Positions 12,173 to 21,872 of a stretch of 64,000 nt of DNA are shown one piece after another (position 1 is the first letter of the stretch; every line of letters starts with the position of its first letter). Origin of the DNA: Bradyrhizobium manausense (GTDB lineage: Bacteria; Pseudomonadota; Alphaproteobacteria; Rhizobiales; Xanthobacteraceae). Below the pieces are notes generated by a model. It did no database searches, had not been told where the DNA came from, and saw nothing but the letters and a program-made list of their open reading frames with translations. Location: assembly GCF_018130615.1 (NCBI RefSeq), contig NZ_JAFCKB010000002.1, positions 310,001-374,000 of the forward strand, written 5' to 3'. A program made the translations under genes and the position numbers.

Positions 12173-12181
12173 CGTGCGGCG
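12122..12181 (+). repeat. Direct repeat copy B (degenerate MDR 3' end)
   Basis: Matches 11641-11700 at about 45 of 60 positions without gaps and flanks the SDR/AraC remnants on the right. It is read in the same frame class as the MDR tail (AIGEKFPI versus ATGEKFLI). Confidence 0.65.
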
Positions 12182-12284
12182 GCACGTCCCCGAAAGAAGG
12201 TCTTGCCTTCTGAGCGAAGCGGGAGATTATTCCGCCGCCGTCGCAGGCGGGAAAACCGCAAAGCGCTCAGAAGGGGACATCTTC

Positions 12285-13280
12285 ATGACCGATCTCAATC
12301 GCCGACATTTGCTCGCAGGCGCTGCTGCAGTCGGCGCTGCCGCCGTCACCGGATTGCGACCGACCGCAGCCAATGCCGCAGTGCCACAAACGGGAGCGCA
12401 GGCGCCGGGCTTCTATCGATACAAGGTCGGCAGCTTCGAGTGCACCTCGATCAACGACGGTGCGCGCAGCTTCCCGATGCCGGACAAGTTCGTCGTCAAC
12501 ATTCCGAAGGAGGAGGCGCTCGCCGCCGCCGACGCAGCCTACATGCCCAAGGGCATGGTGACGGTCCCGTTCAATCCGCAGCTGATCAACACCGGCTCCA
12601 AGCTCGTGCTGATCGATACTGGCAACGGCGTCGCCAATCTGGAGCCCAGCAAGGGCGCGGTCGGCCGCACCCTGCAGAACCTCCAGGCCGCCGGTGTCGA
12701 CCCGAAGAGCATCGACATCGTGCTGCTGTCACATCTGCATCCGGACCACACCAACGGCATTCGTCTGGCCGACGGCGCGCTGGCTTTCCCGAATGCCGAG
12801 ATCATGGTCCCGGTGAAGGACTGGGAGTTCTGGGCCAGTGAGGAGAACGCGGGCAAGGCCTCCAGCGACATGATGAAGAACTACTTCGCCAACGTGAAGA
12901 AGACCTTCGCCGGCATCGAGTCCAAGGTGACCAAGTATGAATGGGGCAAGGAGGTCGCGCCCGGCATCACCTCGATCGCGACGCCCGGCCACACGCCCGG
13001 TCACACCTCGTTCGCGGTTGCCTCGGGCGACAAGAAGATCCTGATCCAGTCCGACGTCACCAACATTCCGGAGCTGTTCCTACGCAATCCGGATTGGCAC
13101 GTGGCCTTCGACACCGACGGCGCGCTGGCGCAGCAGACGCGTCACAAGTTCTACGACATGGCGGCGGCCGAGAAGGCGACCGTAATCGGCTTCCACTTCA
13201 CGTTCCCCTCGGTCGGCCACGTCGAGAAGGACGGCGCCAAGTATCGCCTGATCCCGTCGGCCTGGAATCCGACGATCTGA
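12285..13280 (+). CDS. Exported metallo-beta-lactamase-fold hydrolase
   Basis: A 331-residue protein. The N-terminus has a twin-arginine-like leader (NRRHLLAGAAAVG, cleavage probable after AANA), so the enzyme is likely periplasmic. The metal site HLHPDH is at residues 150-155, further ligands appear in TPGHTPGHTSF and an aspartate in LIQSDVTN, and a C-terminal GFHFTFPSVGH supplies the last histidine. Relatives act as lactonases or other hydrolases; the substrate is unknown. The ATG at 12285 was chosen because it opens directly into the leader, although the frame is open much further upstream. Confidence 0.88.
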   Translation: MTDLNRRHLLAGAAAVGAAAVTGLRPTAANAAVPQTGAQAPGFYRYKVGSFECTSINDGARSFPMPDKFVVNIPKEEALAAADAAYMPKGMVTVPFNPQLINTGSKLVLIDTGNGVANLEPSKGAVGRTLQNLQAAGVDPKSIDIVLLSHLHPDHTNGIRLADGALAFPNAEIMVPVKDWEFWASEENAGKASSDMMKNYFANVKKTFAGIESKVTKYEWGKEVAPGITSIATPGHTPGHTSFAVASGDKKILIQSDVTNIPELFLRNPDWHVAFDTDGALAQQTRHKFYDMAAAEKATVIGFHFTFPSVGHVEKDGAKYRLIPSAWNPTI

Positions 13281-13304
13281 ACTGGTTTGCAGGTTTGCAC
13301 GAAG

Positions 13305-13337
13305 GATCAGGCCGCCGATTGGCGGCCTGATCGTTTT
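13305..13337 (+). terminator. Rho-independent terminator after the MBL-fold gene
   Basis: A perfect 12-bp stem (GATCAGGCCGCC / GGCGGCCTGATC) with a GATT loop is followed by GTTTT. It lies 25 bases after the stop codon. This is the clearest intrinsic terminator in the window. Confidence 0.85.
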
Positions 13338-13462
13338 GGGCGACCATCTGCTTTCACGAAACTCAGCGTTTCCAAACCAGACCGGTTCATGCACTTGCAT
13401 CCATCGATCCGGATCGCTTAAGTGCCGCCCGGCACTTCCCCTCAAGGTTTCAAGGACAAACC

Positions 13463-14014
13463 ATGGCCTACAATATCGTCGTGATCGCCGGCAGCCTGCG
13501 CAAGGACAGCTTTTCGCTGAAGATCGCCAACGCGCTCGCAAAACTCGCGCCGGCATCCGTCAAGCTTGACGTCACCACGCCGGCGGGCATTTCGTTCTTT
13601 AACCAGGATCTCGAGGGCGCGCCGCCCGCCGACTGGCTGGCCTTCCGCGACAAGCTGCAGAAGTCCGACGGCGTCATCTTCGTGACGCCGGAATACAATC
13701 GCGCCATTCCGGGCGTGCTGAAGAACGCCATCGATGTCGCCTCGCGGCCTTATGGCAAGAGCTCGTTCAACGGCAAGCCGGTCGGCATCATCTCCAACTC
13801 GCCGGGCCCGCTCGGCGGCGTCAGCGCTGCCAAGACCCTGCAGAACATCCTGCCCGGCATCAGCGGCCCGATCATGCAGCAGCCCGAGACTTACCTGAAC
13901 GCGGTCGGCGACGCCTTCGATGCCGAGGGCAATCTGACCAAGGATTCGCTCAAGGGCGTGCTCCAGGCCTATATCGACGCCTTCGCCGCGCACGTGGCCA
14001 AGCATCACGGCTGA
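13463..14014 (+). CDS. NADPH-dependent FMN reductase (ChrR/quinone reductase type)
   Basis: A 183-residue flavodoxin-like reductase of the NADPH-dependent FMN reductase family. The phosphate-binding loop AGSLRKDSFSLKIANAL is at residues 9-25. The family motif TPEYNRAIPGVLKNAIDVASRP and ISNSPGPLGGVSAAKTL form the flavin site. Relatives reduce quinones, chromate or azo dyes in the cytoplasm. It stands alone, 125 bases after the terminator of the preceding gene. Confidence 0.9.
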   Translation: MAYNIVVIAGSLRKDSFSLKIANALAKLAPASVKLDVTTPAGISFFNQDLEGAPPADWLAFRDKLQKSDGVIFVTPEYNRAIPGVLKNAIDVASRPYGKSSFNGKPVGIISNSPGPLGGVSAAKTLQNILPGISGPIMQQPETYLNAVGDAFDAEGNLTKDSLKGVLQAYIDAFAAHVAKHHG

Positions 14015-14032
14015 GGCCAATACCCAAGTCTC

Positions 14033-14147
14033 CGTCATGGCCGGGCAAAAGCGCGAAGTGCGTCTTCGCGTAGATGTCCCGGCCATCCACATCTTGGCCC
14101 GCTGCGACGAAGAACGTGGATGCCCCGGCACAAGGCCGGGCATGACG
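14033..14147. repeat. Dispersed palindromic intergenic element
   Basis: It begins GTCATGGCCGGGC and ends GGCCGGGCATGAC, an imperfect terminal inverted repeat. Internal hairpins include CGCGAAGTGCGTCTTCGCG. Elements of this kind are scattered between genes in bradyrhizobia; two related but different ones are in this window at 25451-25584 and 53953-54055. Confidence 0.6.
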
Positions 14148-14216
14148 ATCGTGATTGGCGGTGCGGATAGGAGCGCAATTAGCACTCCCTTAACCAAGCT
14201 GGCCCATCTTGCCAAA

Positions 14217-14534
14217 ATGGTCTCCCGCGCCCGCCTCAAATCGATCCTGACCGGTCTTGCTCTCTACGCGATGGCGGCCGCCATCGTCGGCTATTTCGGC
14301 GTCAACGCCTATACCGGCAAGTATGGCCTCAACGCCCGCCAAGAGCTCGACCAGGAGATCATTGCGCTGACCAGCGAGCTTGCCCAGCTCAAGCGCGAGC
14401 GCGCCCGGAGCGAGCAGCGCGTCTCGCTGCTGCGGACCGAGAAGATTGATCCTGACATGCTGGACGAGCGAGCCCGGTTCCAGCTCGACTATGTCAATCC
14501 GCACGATCTCGTTCGAATGATCCCGCAGAACTAG
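14217..14534 (+). CDS. ftsB: Septum formation initiator, FtsB/DivIC-like
   Basis: A 105-residue bitopic inner-membrane protein with a short basic N-terminus, one membrane helix (about residues 10-32) and a periplasmic coiled coil (LDQEIIALTSELAQLKRERAR). It ends with the FtsB/DivIC-type LDERARFQLDYVNPHDLVRM. FtsB links FtsL and FtsQ in the divisome. The ATG at 14217 gives the family length; the frame is open further upstream through the palindromic repeat. Location between eno and pdhA is the usual alphaproteobacterial neighbourhood. Confidence 0.9.
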   Translation: MVSRARLKSILTGLALYAMAAAIVGYFGVNAYTGKYGLNARQELDQEIIALTSELAQLKRERARSEQRVSLLRTEKIDPDMLDERARFQLDYVNPHDLVRMIPQN

Positions 14535-14753
14535 CGCTTTCCGCAGCATTCGAAACGGGCCGCGAAAGCCGCCATGCCGAATCCCGATAGCGCGACCCCA
14601 AATATTCCGAAAGTCGTAGAGCCCGACCGGACCGCCGCCTTGACGCCGGCGTGGCGAGGGGGGCATTGCTTGCCTAGGCGCGATGCCGCCAAAGGTTGAC
14701 GGAGATCAATCGGGTTGTGAGGGCGCCGACTAGACTGCTTCCCGGAGGAAACG

Positions 14754-15716
14754 GTGATGGATGGGTCGATGCCCCGGCATCACGCGGCTCGTGTCGAAGC
14801 CGCTATTGCGTCAGGCCAGGCGGCTCGTTCCGCGCTCGTGGCCTCGTGGCGCCGTTCGTCCCGCCTACATCATCTCGATCCCTCCGGCCGTAGCGTGCCC
14901 GTGCGCCTGAGCGACGTCGAGCTGCAACAGGCACGCGAGCGCATCGCGCCGCTGCTGGCCGCCGCGCAAGGCACCCTGGATCGGCTCTACCAGGCGGTCG
15001 GCGCGAGCGGCTGTTGTGTGCTGCTCGCCGACGGCGAGGGGGTTCCGGTCGACCGCCGTGGCACGCCCGCCGACGACGCGACATTTCGGTCCTGGGGCCT
15101 CTGGACCGGCGCACTCTGGAGCGAGGAGCACGAGGGCACCAATGGCATCGGCACCTGCGTCGTCGAGCAACGGCCGCTGACGATCGATCGCGACCAGCAT
15201 TTCTTCACCCGCAACACGCTTCTGAGCTGCACCGCCGTTCCGATCTACGACCACGAGGCGGCCTTTGCCGGCGTGCTCGACGTCTCCTCCTGCCGCGCCG
15301 ACCGCACGGACGCCTTCTCCAGTCTGATCGCGCTGGCGGCCGGTGAAGCCGCGAGGCGCATCGAGGCCGACCTGTTTCGCCGGGCCTTCGCCCATGCCCG
15401 TATCGTGCTGACGCCGGGAGCTGACGGCCAGTCCATCGGACTGGTCGCGGTCGATGCGGACGACCTCGTGATCGGTGCGACCCGGTCGGCGAGGGCGGGA
15501 CTCGGGATTGCGCCTGGCCGGGCGCTGCAACCGGTGCCCGCGGCGGATCTGCTCGGCGGCGATACCGCGTGTGACCACCTGGCCGGCGGTCAGCGCGCGG
15601 TGGTGCAGCGGGCGCTGCTTCGCGCCGGCGGCAACGTCTCGGCAGCCGCCAAGGCCCTCGGCGTCAGCCGCGCCACGCTGCACAGGAAGCTGAAGCGGTT
15701 CGAGCTGAAGCACTGA
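14754..15716 (+). CDS. GAF-domain regulator with Fis-type HTH, lacking an AAA+ domain (AcoR-like)
   Basis: A 320-residue regulator. Residues 20-220 match the N-terminal sensory half of AcoR-type activators: SWRRSSRLHHLDP, WSEEHEGTNGIGTC, RDQHFFTRN and LSCTAVPIYD. The C-terminus is a Fis-type HTH (RALLRAGGNVSAAAKALG, SRATLHRKLKRF). The central sigma-54-activating AAA+ ATPase of AcoR is absent: no Walker A, GAFTGA or Walker B motif is visible. It therefore cannot remodel sigma-54 polymerase itself and probably acts by other contacts. The next gene, an aldehyde dehydrogenase, is the likely target. Confidence 0.85.
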   Translation: MMDGSMPRHHAARVEAAIASGQAARSALVASWRRSSRLHHLDPSGRSVPVRLSDVELQQARERIAPLLAAAQGTLDRLYQAVGASGCCVLLADGEGVPVDRRGTPADDATFRSWGLWTGALWSEEHEGTNGIGTCVVEQRPLTIDRDQHFFTRNTLLSCTAVPIYDHEAAFAGVLDVSSCRADRTDAFSSLIALAAGEAARRIEADLFRRAFAHARIVLTPGADGQSIGLVAVDADDLVIGATRSARAGLGIAPGRALQPVPAADLLGGDTACDHLAGGQRAVVQRALLRAGGNVSAAAKALGVSRATLHRKLKRFELKH

Positions 15717-15732
15717 GTGCTATTGCCCGGGA

Positions 15733-15752
15733 CTGTCGCACAACTGCGACAG
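15733..15752. promoter_or_regulatory. Inverted repeat, candidate binding site of the GAF-HTH regulator
   Basis: CTGTCGCACAACTGCGACAG is a perfect 8-bp dyad with a 4-base centre. It starts 17 bases after the regulator stop and lies 114 bases upstream of the aldehyde dehydrogenase start. TGTCGCA-type dyads resemble the upstream sites of AcoR/NtrC-family Fis-type HTH proteins. It could instead be a transcription terminator hairpin, but no U tract follows. Confidence 0.5.
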
Positions 15753-15865
15753 GTCCGCCCGGCCATCGCGTCCACCCGGGCTGACAGAAATCACCTTCCG
15801 CGAGATCGTTGGGCAAGTCGTGAACACACGACGATTTGCGCAAACATCAACATCGGGAGTGATCA

Positions 15866-17383
15866 ATGAACAAGGTTGAATTCCTCAACGTCACCAAAGT
15901 TCCCTTCGCCGAACGCTACGACAACTTCATCGGCGGCAAGTTCGTCGCGCCGATTTCGGGCAAATATTTCGACAATGCCTCGCCGGTGAACGGCCAGATC
16001 GTCTGCAAGATCGCGCGCTCCGACGCGCAGGACGTCGAAGCGGCGCTCGATGCCGCGCATGCCGCGAAGGGCGCCTGGGGACGGGCCAGCGTCGCCGAGC
16101 GCGCCGCGATCCTGAACAAGATCGCCGACCGCATGGAAGAGAATCTCGAGCGCCTCGCCATCGCCGAGACCTGGGACAACGGCAAGCCGATCCGCGAGAC
16201 CCGCGCCGCCGACATTCCGCTCGCGATCGATCACTTCCGCTACTTCGCCGGCGTGGTGCGCGCGCAGGAAGGCTCGATCGGCGAGATCGACCACGACACC
16301 ATCGCCTATCATTTTCACGAGCCGCTCGGCGTGGTCGGCCAGATCATTCCCTGGAACTTTCCGTTGCTGATGGCGTGCTGGAAGCTCGCCCCCGCGCTTG
16401 CCGCCGGCAATTGCGTCGTGCTCAAGCCGGCGGAGCAGACACCGGCCTCGATCATGGTCTGGGCCGAGATCATTGGCGACCTCTTGCCGCCCGGCGTGCT
16501 CAATATCGTCAACGGTTTCGGTCTCGAAGCCGGCAAGCCGCTCGCCTCCAGCCCGCGCATCGCCAAGATCGCCTTCACCGGTGAGACCTCGACGGGCCGG
16601 CTGATTATGCAATATGCCAGCCAGAACCTCATTCCGGTCACGCTCGAGCTCGGCGGCAAGTCGCCGAACATCTTCTTCAAGGACGTCACCGCCGAGGACG
16701 ACGATTTCTTCGACAAGGCGATCGAGGGTTTCGTGATGTTCGCGCTGAACCAGGGTGAGGTCTGCACCTGTCCGAGCCGGGCGCTGGTCCACGCTGACAT
16801 CTATGATCGCTTCATGGAGCGGGCGCTGAAGCGTGTTGCCGCCATCAAGCAGGGCGATCCGCGTGCGGCCGACACCATGATCGGTGCGCAGGCCTCCGGC
16901 GAGCAGCTCGCAAAGATCCTCTCCTATATCGACATCGGCAAGCAGGAGGGCGCCAAGGTCCTGGCCGGCGGCGGACGGGCCGACCTGGGCGGCGATCTCT
17001 CGGGTGGCTTCTATGTCCAGCCGACGGTGTTCGAGGGCCACAACAAGATGCGGATCTTCCAGGAGGAGATCTTCGGCCCCGTCGTCTCGGTCACGACCTT
17101 CAAGAGCGACGACGAAGCGCTCGCGATCGCCAATGACACGCTCTACGGCCTCGGGGCGGGCGTCTGGAGCCGCGACGCCAACCGTTGCTACCGCTTCGGC
17201 CGGGCGATCCAGGCCGGCCGGGTCTGGACCAACTGCTACCACGCCTATCCGGCGCATGCGGCCTTCGGCGGCTACAAGCAATCGGGTGTCGGGCGCGAGA
17301 CCCACAAGATGATGCTCGATCACTATCAGCAGACCAAGAACCTCCTGGTCAGCTACAGCCCGAAGAAGCTCGGCTTCTTCTGA
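15866..17383 (+). CDS. NAD-dependent aldehyde dehydrogenase (AcoD/ExaC type)
   Basis: Oxidises aldehydes, probably acetaldehyde-like, to acids. The 505-residue chain has the cofactor loop [28 protein letters not shown], the general base in LELGGKSPN, and the nucleophile C300 in [11 protein letters not shown]. The [11 protein letters not shown] form is characteristic of the AcoD/ExaC group. The adjacent GAF-HTH gene is a classic partner of this group. A strong 11-bp hairpin follows the stop. Confidence 0.95.
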   Translation: MNKVEFLNVTKVPFAERYDNFIGGKFVAPISGKYFDNASPVNGQIVCKIARSDAQDVEAALDAAHAAKGAWGRASVAERAAILNKIADRMEENLERLAIAETWDNGKPIRETRAADIPLAIDHFRYFAGVVRAQEGSIGEIDHDTIAYHFHEPLGVVGQIIPWNFPLLMACWKLAPALAAGNCVVLKPAEQTPASIMVWAEIIGDLLPPGVLNIVNGFGLEAGKPLASSPRIAKIAFTGETSTGRLIMQYASQNLIPVTLELGGKSPNIFFKDVTAEDDDFFDKAIEGFVMFALNQGEVCTCPSRALVHADIYDRFMERALKRVAAIKQGDPRAADTMIGAQASGEQLAKILSYIDIGKQEGAKVLAGGGRADLGGDLSGGFYVQPTVFEGHNKMRIFQEEIFGPVVSVTTFKSDDEALAIANDTLYGLGAGVWSRDANRCYRFGRAIQAGRVWTNCYHAYPAHAAFGGYKQSGVGRETHKMMLDHYQQTKNLLVSYSPKKLGFF

Positions 17384-17420
17384 TCGGCGGATCCCGATCG
17401 GCAAGTTCTGATCGGAAAGG

Positions 17421-17451
17421 CACAGGCGGCGTCACAGCGGCGCCGCCTGTG
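17421..17451 (+). terminator. Hairpin downstream of the aldehyde dehydrogenase
   Basis: A perfect 11-bp stem (CACAGGCGGCG / CGCCGCCTGTG) with a 9-base loop, 38 bases after the stop codon. No U tract follows. Confidence 0.6.
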
Positions 17452-17559
17452 TACATCCGTCATCATTCGCCCCGCCGTCATCCGTCTGTCAGAGAATTGA
17501 GACAAGACGGCAGCCCGATCGCTACGATGCGATGCCAGGCCATGACGGAAGGCGCGACC

Positions 17560-18960
17560 ATGACGAGCAATCCCCTGCACACTCTCCTGCAGCGTAAGAT
17601 CCATGTCGGAGCGATGCTGCTCGGCGTGGCGGCCGTGGCGTTGCTTGCGCCATCGATCGCCCTCGCGCAGACCGCGCCGGCGCCATCAGGCGCAAAACCC
17701 TTCCTAACCGTGGACGGAAAAGCACCGCTGATCCTCGGACATCGCGGCGTACCGGGGCTGGTGCCGGAAGAAACCCATGCCTCGTACGACCTCGCCGCGG
17801 CATTGGGAACCGACGCACTCGAAGAAGATCTGCATCTGACCAAGGACTGCGTCCTGGTTGCGCGTCACAACCCCTGGCTGGGCGACAACACCAACGTTGC
17901 CGAAGTGGCGAAGACCAATGCGGCGATCGCGACCCGCAAGCGCACGGTGCCCGGCGTGCGCGTCAAGGCGCCGGCGGCCGCCGGCGTGCCCGCTGACTAC
18001 CTCACGGATCTCACCGATCCGACCGATCCCAAATCGGTGTTGAAGTCATTGATCGTCGACGGTGAGGATCACAGCAATGACTGGTCGATCACCGACTTCA
18101 CCATGGCCGAGCTGAAGGAATGGATCGGCGGCACCACCTATGACGCCGCCAATGAGCGGCCGAAGGTTTTCAACGGCAAGCTCCCGGTCATCAGCTTCCA
18201 GGACATCCTCGACATCGCCAAAGCCAAGAGCAAGGAGACGGGGCGGACCATCCTGGTCTATCCAGAGACCAAGAACCCGAGCTGGAACAATGCCCAGGCC
18301 ATCGCCAATGGTTGTGGCGCGCCGGGCAGTCATCCGCTCGAGGACGCCCTCATCAAGATCATCAAGGACAACGGCCTCAACACGAAGGATGCACCCATCC
18401 TCGTTCAGAGCTTTGAGCCGGGCAGCCTGAAATACATGCGCAGCCATGGTCTCCAGGCGCGGCAGGTTCAGCTCGTCGACGGCAACGGCATCGACTTCAG
18501 GACCGGCAACGTCCTGCTCAACAACATCACCAATTCACGTCCGTTCGACTGGACGGCAGCCGGAGACGCGCGCCTGTATGACGCGATGCTGACGCCTGCG
18601 GGCCTTGCCGAGATCAAGACCTATGCCGACGGCATCGGTCCGTGGAAGGCCTATATCGTTCCGCTCAAGATCGCGCCGTGGAAGGATGCCAATGCCGACG
18701 GTACGCCCTACAAGGGATCGACACCGGAGGCTTCGACGCAGGACGCAACCAGCCTGATTGCCGATGCCCACAAGCTCGGCCTTTTTGTCCACGTCTTCAC
18801 GTTTCGGAACGAGAAGAAATATCTGGCTGCCGACTATCACGCCGATCCCGCGCAGGAATATCTCAAATTCTTCCGTCTTGGTGTGGACGGGGTCTTCACC
18901 GACTTCACGCATACCGGGGTTGCCGCCCGCGCGGCGTATTTGCGCGAGCTCGGCTGGTGA
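17560..18960 (+). CDS. Periplasmic glycerophosphodiester phosphodiesterase
   Basis: Hydrolyses glycerophosphodiesters to glycerol 3-phosphate and an alcohol. The 466-residue chain starts with a signal peptide ending near IALAQ (residue 37). The GDPD catalytic set is visible: H61-R62-G in LGHRGVPGL, E70, EEDLHLTKD around residues 88-96, and H103 in ARHNPW. The length exceeds cytoplasmic GDPDs and fits the periplasmic GlpQ group. GGAAGG seven bases before ATG 17560 supports this start over 17542. No glycerol-phosphate transporter genes adjoin it. Confidence 0.9.
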   Translation: MTSNPLHTLLQRKIHVGAMLLGVAAVALLAPSIALAQTAPAPSGAKPFLTVDGKAPLILGHRGVPGLVPEETHASYDLAAALGTDALEEDLHLTKDCVLVARHNPWLGDNTNVAEVAKTNAAIATRKRTVPGVRVKAPAAAGVPADYLTDLTDPTDPKSVLKSLIVDGEDHSNDWSITDFTMAELKEWIGGTTYDAANERPKVFNGKLPVISFQDILDIAKAKSKETGRTILVYPETKNPSWNNAQAIANGCGAPGSHPLEDALIKIIKDNGLNTKDAPILVQSFEPGSLKYMRSHGLQARQVQLVDGNGIDFRTGNVLLNNITNSRPFDWTAAGDARLYDAMLTPAGLAEIKTYADGIGPWKAYIVPLKIAPWKDANADGTPYKGSTPEASTQDATSLIADAHKLGLFVHVFTFRNEKKYLAADYHADPAQEYLKFFRLGVDGVFTDFTHTGVAARAAYLRELGW

Positions 18961-19129
18961 GGCGAGCGGCGTGGAATCCGAATGTTGCCTGATCGTGCCC
19001 AAAGGTTTTGCAAAATTTCGGCCACGTTGCAGTGCGGCATAATGAAAGTCGTGGCATGTCACTGCGGTGCTTTCACACACGATTGAGTTAGGTTAGAGAG
19101 GGCTTAGTTTTCTCTGACCCGGAATTCTC

Positions 19130-20152
19130 ATGGCCGCCCCCAAGAAAGCCGCCGCAAGCAGCCCACAAGACAAAACCGACGGCGGTTCGCCCCCGGAATT
19201 CACGAGAGAGCAGGAGCTGAAGGCGCTCCGCGACATGCTCCTGATCCGGCGATTCGAGGAAAAAGCCGGCCAGCTCTATGGCATGGGTGCGATCGGCGGC
19301 TTCTGCCATCTCTATATCGGCCAGGAGGCCGTGGTGGTCGGCATGCAGATGGCCCTGAAAGAGGGCGATCAGGTCATCACCGGCTATCGCGATCACGGCC
19401 ATATGCTTGCCACCGGCATGGACGCCAACGGCGTCATGGCCGAGCTCACGGGACGCCGCGGCGGCTATTCCAAGGGCAAGGGCGGCTCCATGCACATGTT
19501 CAGCAAGGAGAAGCACTTCTACGGCGGTCACGGCATCGTCGGCGCGCAGGTCTCGCTCGGCACGGGTCTCGCCTTCGCCAACAATTATCGCAGCAATGGC
19601 AATGTCAGCGTCACTTATTTCGGTGACGGCGCGGCCAATCAGGGCCAGGTCTATGAGAGCTTCAACATGGCGGAGCTCTGGAAGCTGCCGGTGATCTTCG
19701 TCATCGAGAACAACCGCTACGCGATGGGCACGGCGGTCTCGCGCGCCTCGGCGCAGCAGGATTTCTCCAAGCGCGGCGTGTCCTTCAACATCCCCGGCAA
19801 GCAGGTCGACGGAATGGATGTCCGCGCCGTCAAGGCTGCGGGCGAGGAGGCGGCGGCCTGGTGCCGCGCCGGCAAGGGCCCCTTCATTCTCGAAATGCAG
19901 ACCTACCGCTATCGCGGCCACTCGATGTCCGACCCGGCAAAATACCGCACGCGCGAGGAGGTCGAGAAGGTTCGCCACGACCAGGATCCGATCGAGCAGG
20001 TGCGCAACCGTCTGCTGGCGTCGAAGGTCAGCGAGGCCGATCTCAAGGCGATCGACGCCGAGGTGCGCGACATCGTCAATGCGTCCGCCGACTTTGCCCA
20101 GCATGATCCCGAGCCGGATGCGTCCGAGCTCTGGACCGATGTTTACCGCTGA
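19130..20152 (+). CDS. pdhA: Pyruvate dehydrogenase E1 component, alpha subunit
   Basis: First gene of the pdh cluster; with PdhB it decarboxylates pyruvate using thiamine diphosphate. The 340-residue product contains [16 protein letters not shown], the family histidine region HGHMLATG, and the thiamine-diphosphate motif GDGAANQG to ENNRYAMGT. The phosphorylation-loop-like [10 protein letters not shown] is also present. About 170 bases of non-coding DNA precede it; no promoter could be assigned there with confidence. Confidence 0.97.
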   Translation: MAAPKKAAASSPQDKTDGGSPPEFTREQELKALRDMLLIRRFEEKAGQLYGMGAIGGFCHLYIGQEAVVVGMQMALKEGDQVITGYRDHGHMLATGMDANGVMAELTGRRGGYSKGKGGSMHMFSKEKHFYGGHGIVGAQVSLGTGLAFANNYRSNGNVSVTYFGDGAANQGQVYESFNMAELWKLPVIFVIENNRYAMGTAVSRASAQQDFSKRGVSFNIPGKQVDGMDVRAVKAAGEEAAAWCRAGKGPFILEMQTYRYRGHSMSDPAKYRTREEVEKVRHDQDPIEQVRNRLLASKVSEADLKAIDAEVRDIVNASADFAQHDPEPDASELWTDVYR

Positions 20153-20181
20153 ACGCGCGCAAGCTTTCTTTTGGAGTCGAT

Positions 20182-21564
20182 ATGCCAATTCAAGTGCTGA
20201 TGCCCGCGTTGTCGCCCACGATGGAAAAGGGCAACCTCGCCAAATGGCTGAAAAAAGAGGGTGAGACGATCAAATCGGGCGACGTGATCGCCGAGATCGA
20301 GACCGACAAGGCCACGATGGAGGTCGAGGCGACCGATGAGGGCACGCTCGGCAAGATCCTGATTCCCGAAGGCACAGCCGACGTTGCCGTGAACACGCCG
20401 ATCGCGACCATTCTCGCCGACGGTGAGAGCGCCGCCGACCTTGCCAAGGCGCCCGCGCCTGCCAAGCAGGAGAAGGCTGCGGAATCCGCTGCCCCCGCCG
20501 CGGCGAAAGCCGAAGCGCCGAAGGCCGCATCTGCGCCGCAGGCCGTCGCCGAGCCCGATCCCGAAGTGCCTGCCGGCACCGAGATGATCACGCAGACCAT
20601 CCGCGAAGCGCTGCGCGACGCCATGGCCGAAGAGATGCGCCGCGACCCCGACGTCTTCGTGATGGGCGAAGAGGTCGCCGAATATCAGGGCGCCTACAAG
20701 GTGACGCAAGGGTTGCTCCAGGAGTTCGGCGCGAGGCGCGTGATCGACACCCCGATCACCGAGCACGGCTTTGCCGGCGTCGGCGTCGGCGCTGCGATGA
20801 CCGGGTTGAAGCCGGTCGTCGAGTTCATGACCTTCAACTTCGCCATGCAGGCGATCGACCAGATCATCAACTCCGCGGCCAAGACTCTCTATATGTCCGG
20901 CGGCCAGATGGGCTGCTCGATCGTATTCCGCGGACCGAACGGCGCGGCAGCCCGCGTTGCCGCCCAGCACAGCCAGGACTACTCGGCCTGGTACTCGAAC
21001 GTCCCCGGCCTCAAGGTCGTCGCGCCGTTCTCGGCCGCCGACTACAAGGGCTTGCTCAAGGCCGCGATCCGCGATCCCAATCCGGTGATCTTCCTCGAGA
21101 ACGAGGTGCTCTACGGCCACACCGGCGAGGTGCCGAAGCTCGACGATTTCGTCATTCCGATCGGCAAGGCGCGCATCGTGCGCTCCGGCAGCCACGTCAG
21201 CATCATCTCCTGGTCGAACGGCATGACCTATGCGCTGAAGGCCGCCGACGAGCTCGCCAAGGACGGCATCGAGGCCGAGGTGATCGATCTGCGCACGCTG
21301 CGGCCGATGGACACCGAGACCATCATCAACTCGGTCAAGAAGACCGGCCGTGCCGTCACGGTGGAAGAGGGCTGGGCGCAGAGCGGCGTCGGCGCCGAGA
21401 TCGCCGCGCGCATCATGGAGAATGCCTTCGACTATCTGGACGCGCCGGTTGCGCGCGTCGCCGGCAAGGACGTGCCGATGCCTTATGCGGCGAACCTGGA
21501 GAAGCTCGCGCTGCCGTCGGCGGCCGAAGTCGTCGAGGCCGCCAAAGCCGTCTGCTACAGGTAG
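20182..21564 (+). CDS. pdhB: Pyruvate dehydrogenase E1 beta subunit with N-terminal lipoyl domain
   Basis: A 460-residue fusion. Residues 1-78 are a lipoyl domain with K43 in [10 protein letters not shown]. An alanine/proline-rich linker covers about 85-130. The rest is the transketolase-like E1 beta domain ([15 protein letters not shown], then [14 protein letters not shown], then [15 protein letters not shown]). A lipoylated E1 beta is a known trait of Rhizobiales and related alphaproteobacteria. It starts 29 bases after pdhA. Confidence 0.97.
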   Translation: MPIQVLMPALSPTMEKGNLAKWLKKEGETIKSGDVIAEIETDKATMEVEATDEGTLGKILIPEGTADVAVNTPIATILADGESAADLAKAPAPAKQEKAAESAAPAAAKAEAPKAASAPQAVAEPDPEVPAGTEMITQTIREALRDAMAEEMRRDPDVFVMGEEVAEYQGAYKVTQGLLQEFGARRVIDTPITEHGFAGVGVGAAMTGLKPVVEFMTFNFAMQAIDQIINSAAKTLYMSGGQMGCSIVFRGPNGAAARVAAQHSQDYSAWYSNVPGLKVVAPFSAADYKGLLKAAIRDPNPVIFLENEVLYGHTGEVPKLDDFVIPIGKARIVRSGSHVSIISWSNGMTYALKAADELAKDGIEAEVIDLRTLRPMDTETIINSVKKTGRAVTVEEGWAQSGVGAEIAARIMENAFDYLDAPVARVAGKDVPMPYAANLEKLALPSAAEVVEAAKAVCYR

Positions 21565-21567
21565 GCC

Positions 21568-21870
21568 ATGGCGGGCCCGAAGGAGCAGCCGCTGCCGCCC
21601 GACGTCATCGCCCGCGACGACGCGGTCGAAATCCTGCGCGTGTTCGTGCTGGATGGCGGGCTGTCGATGGCGTTCCAGCGTGCCTTCGAAGAGCCCGACA
21701 TGTGGGGCCTGCTGCTCGTCGATCTCGCCCGCCACGCCGCGCGCGCCTATGCGCGTGAGAGCGAGTACACCGAGGAAGACGCGCTGAACCGGATCCTCGA
21801 CATGTTCCAGGCCGAGATCGAGCGTCCCACCGACACCGGCACCACGACGCCGCGCGGGAAGGGGCACTGA
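21568..21870 (+). CDS. DUF5076 family protein
   Basis: A 100-residue soluble protein with the DUF5076 pattern: DAVEILRVFVLDGGLSMAF, then EPDMWGLLLVDLARHAARAY. It starts only three bases after the pdhB stop and ends two bases before the deaminase start, so it is co-translated within the pdh cluster. No catalytic motif is seen. Location suggests an accessory or regulatory role in the complex, which is inference only. Confidence 0.8.
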   Translation: MAGPKEQPLPPDVIARDDAVEILRVFVLDGGLSMAFQRAFEEPDMWGLLLVDLARHAARAYARESEYTEEDALNRILDMFQAEIERPTDTGTTTPRGKGH

Positions 21871-21872
21871 CC

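Noticed and set aside
15753-15865. Possible sigma-54 -24/-12 promoter ahead of the aldehyde dehydrogenase
   Set aside because: No TGGCAC-N5-TTGC match with acceptable spacing was found. The regulator also lacks an AAA+ domain.
15863-17404. 513-codon antisense frame over the aldehyde dehydrogenase
   Set aside because: It mirrors codon bias of a confident gene. The sequence is arginine/aspartate-rich low-complexity and not protein-like.
20143-21867. 574-codon antisense frame across pdhB
   Set aside because: It is the same GC-bias shadow effect. The frame spans the gap between true genes with no signals of its own.
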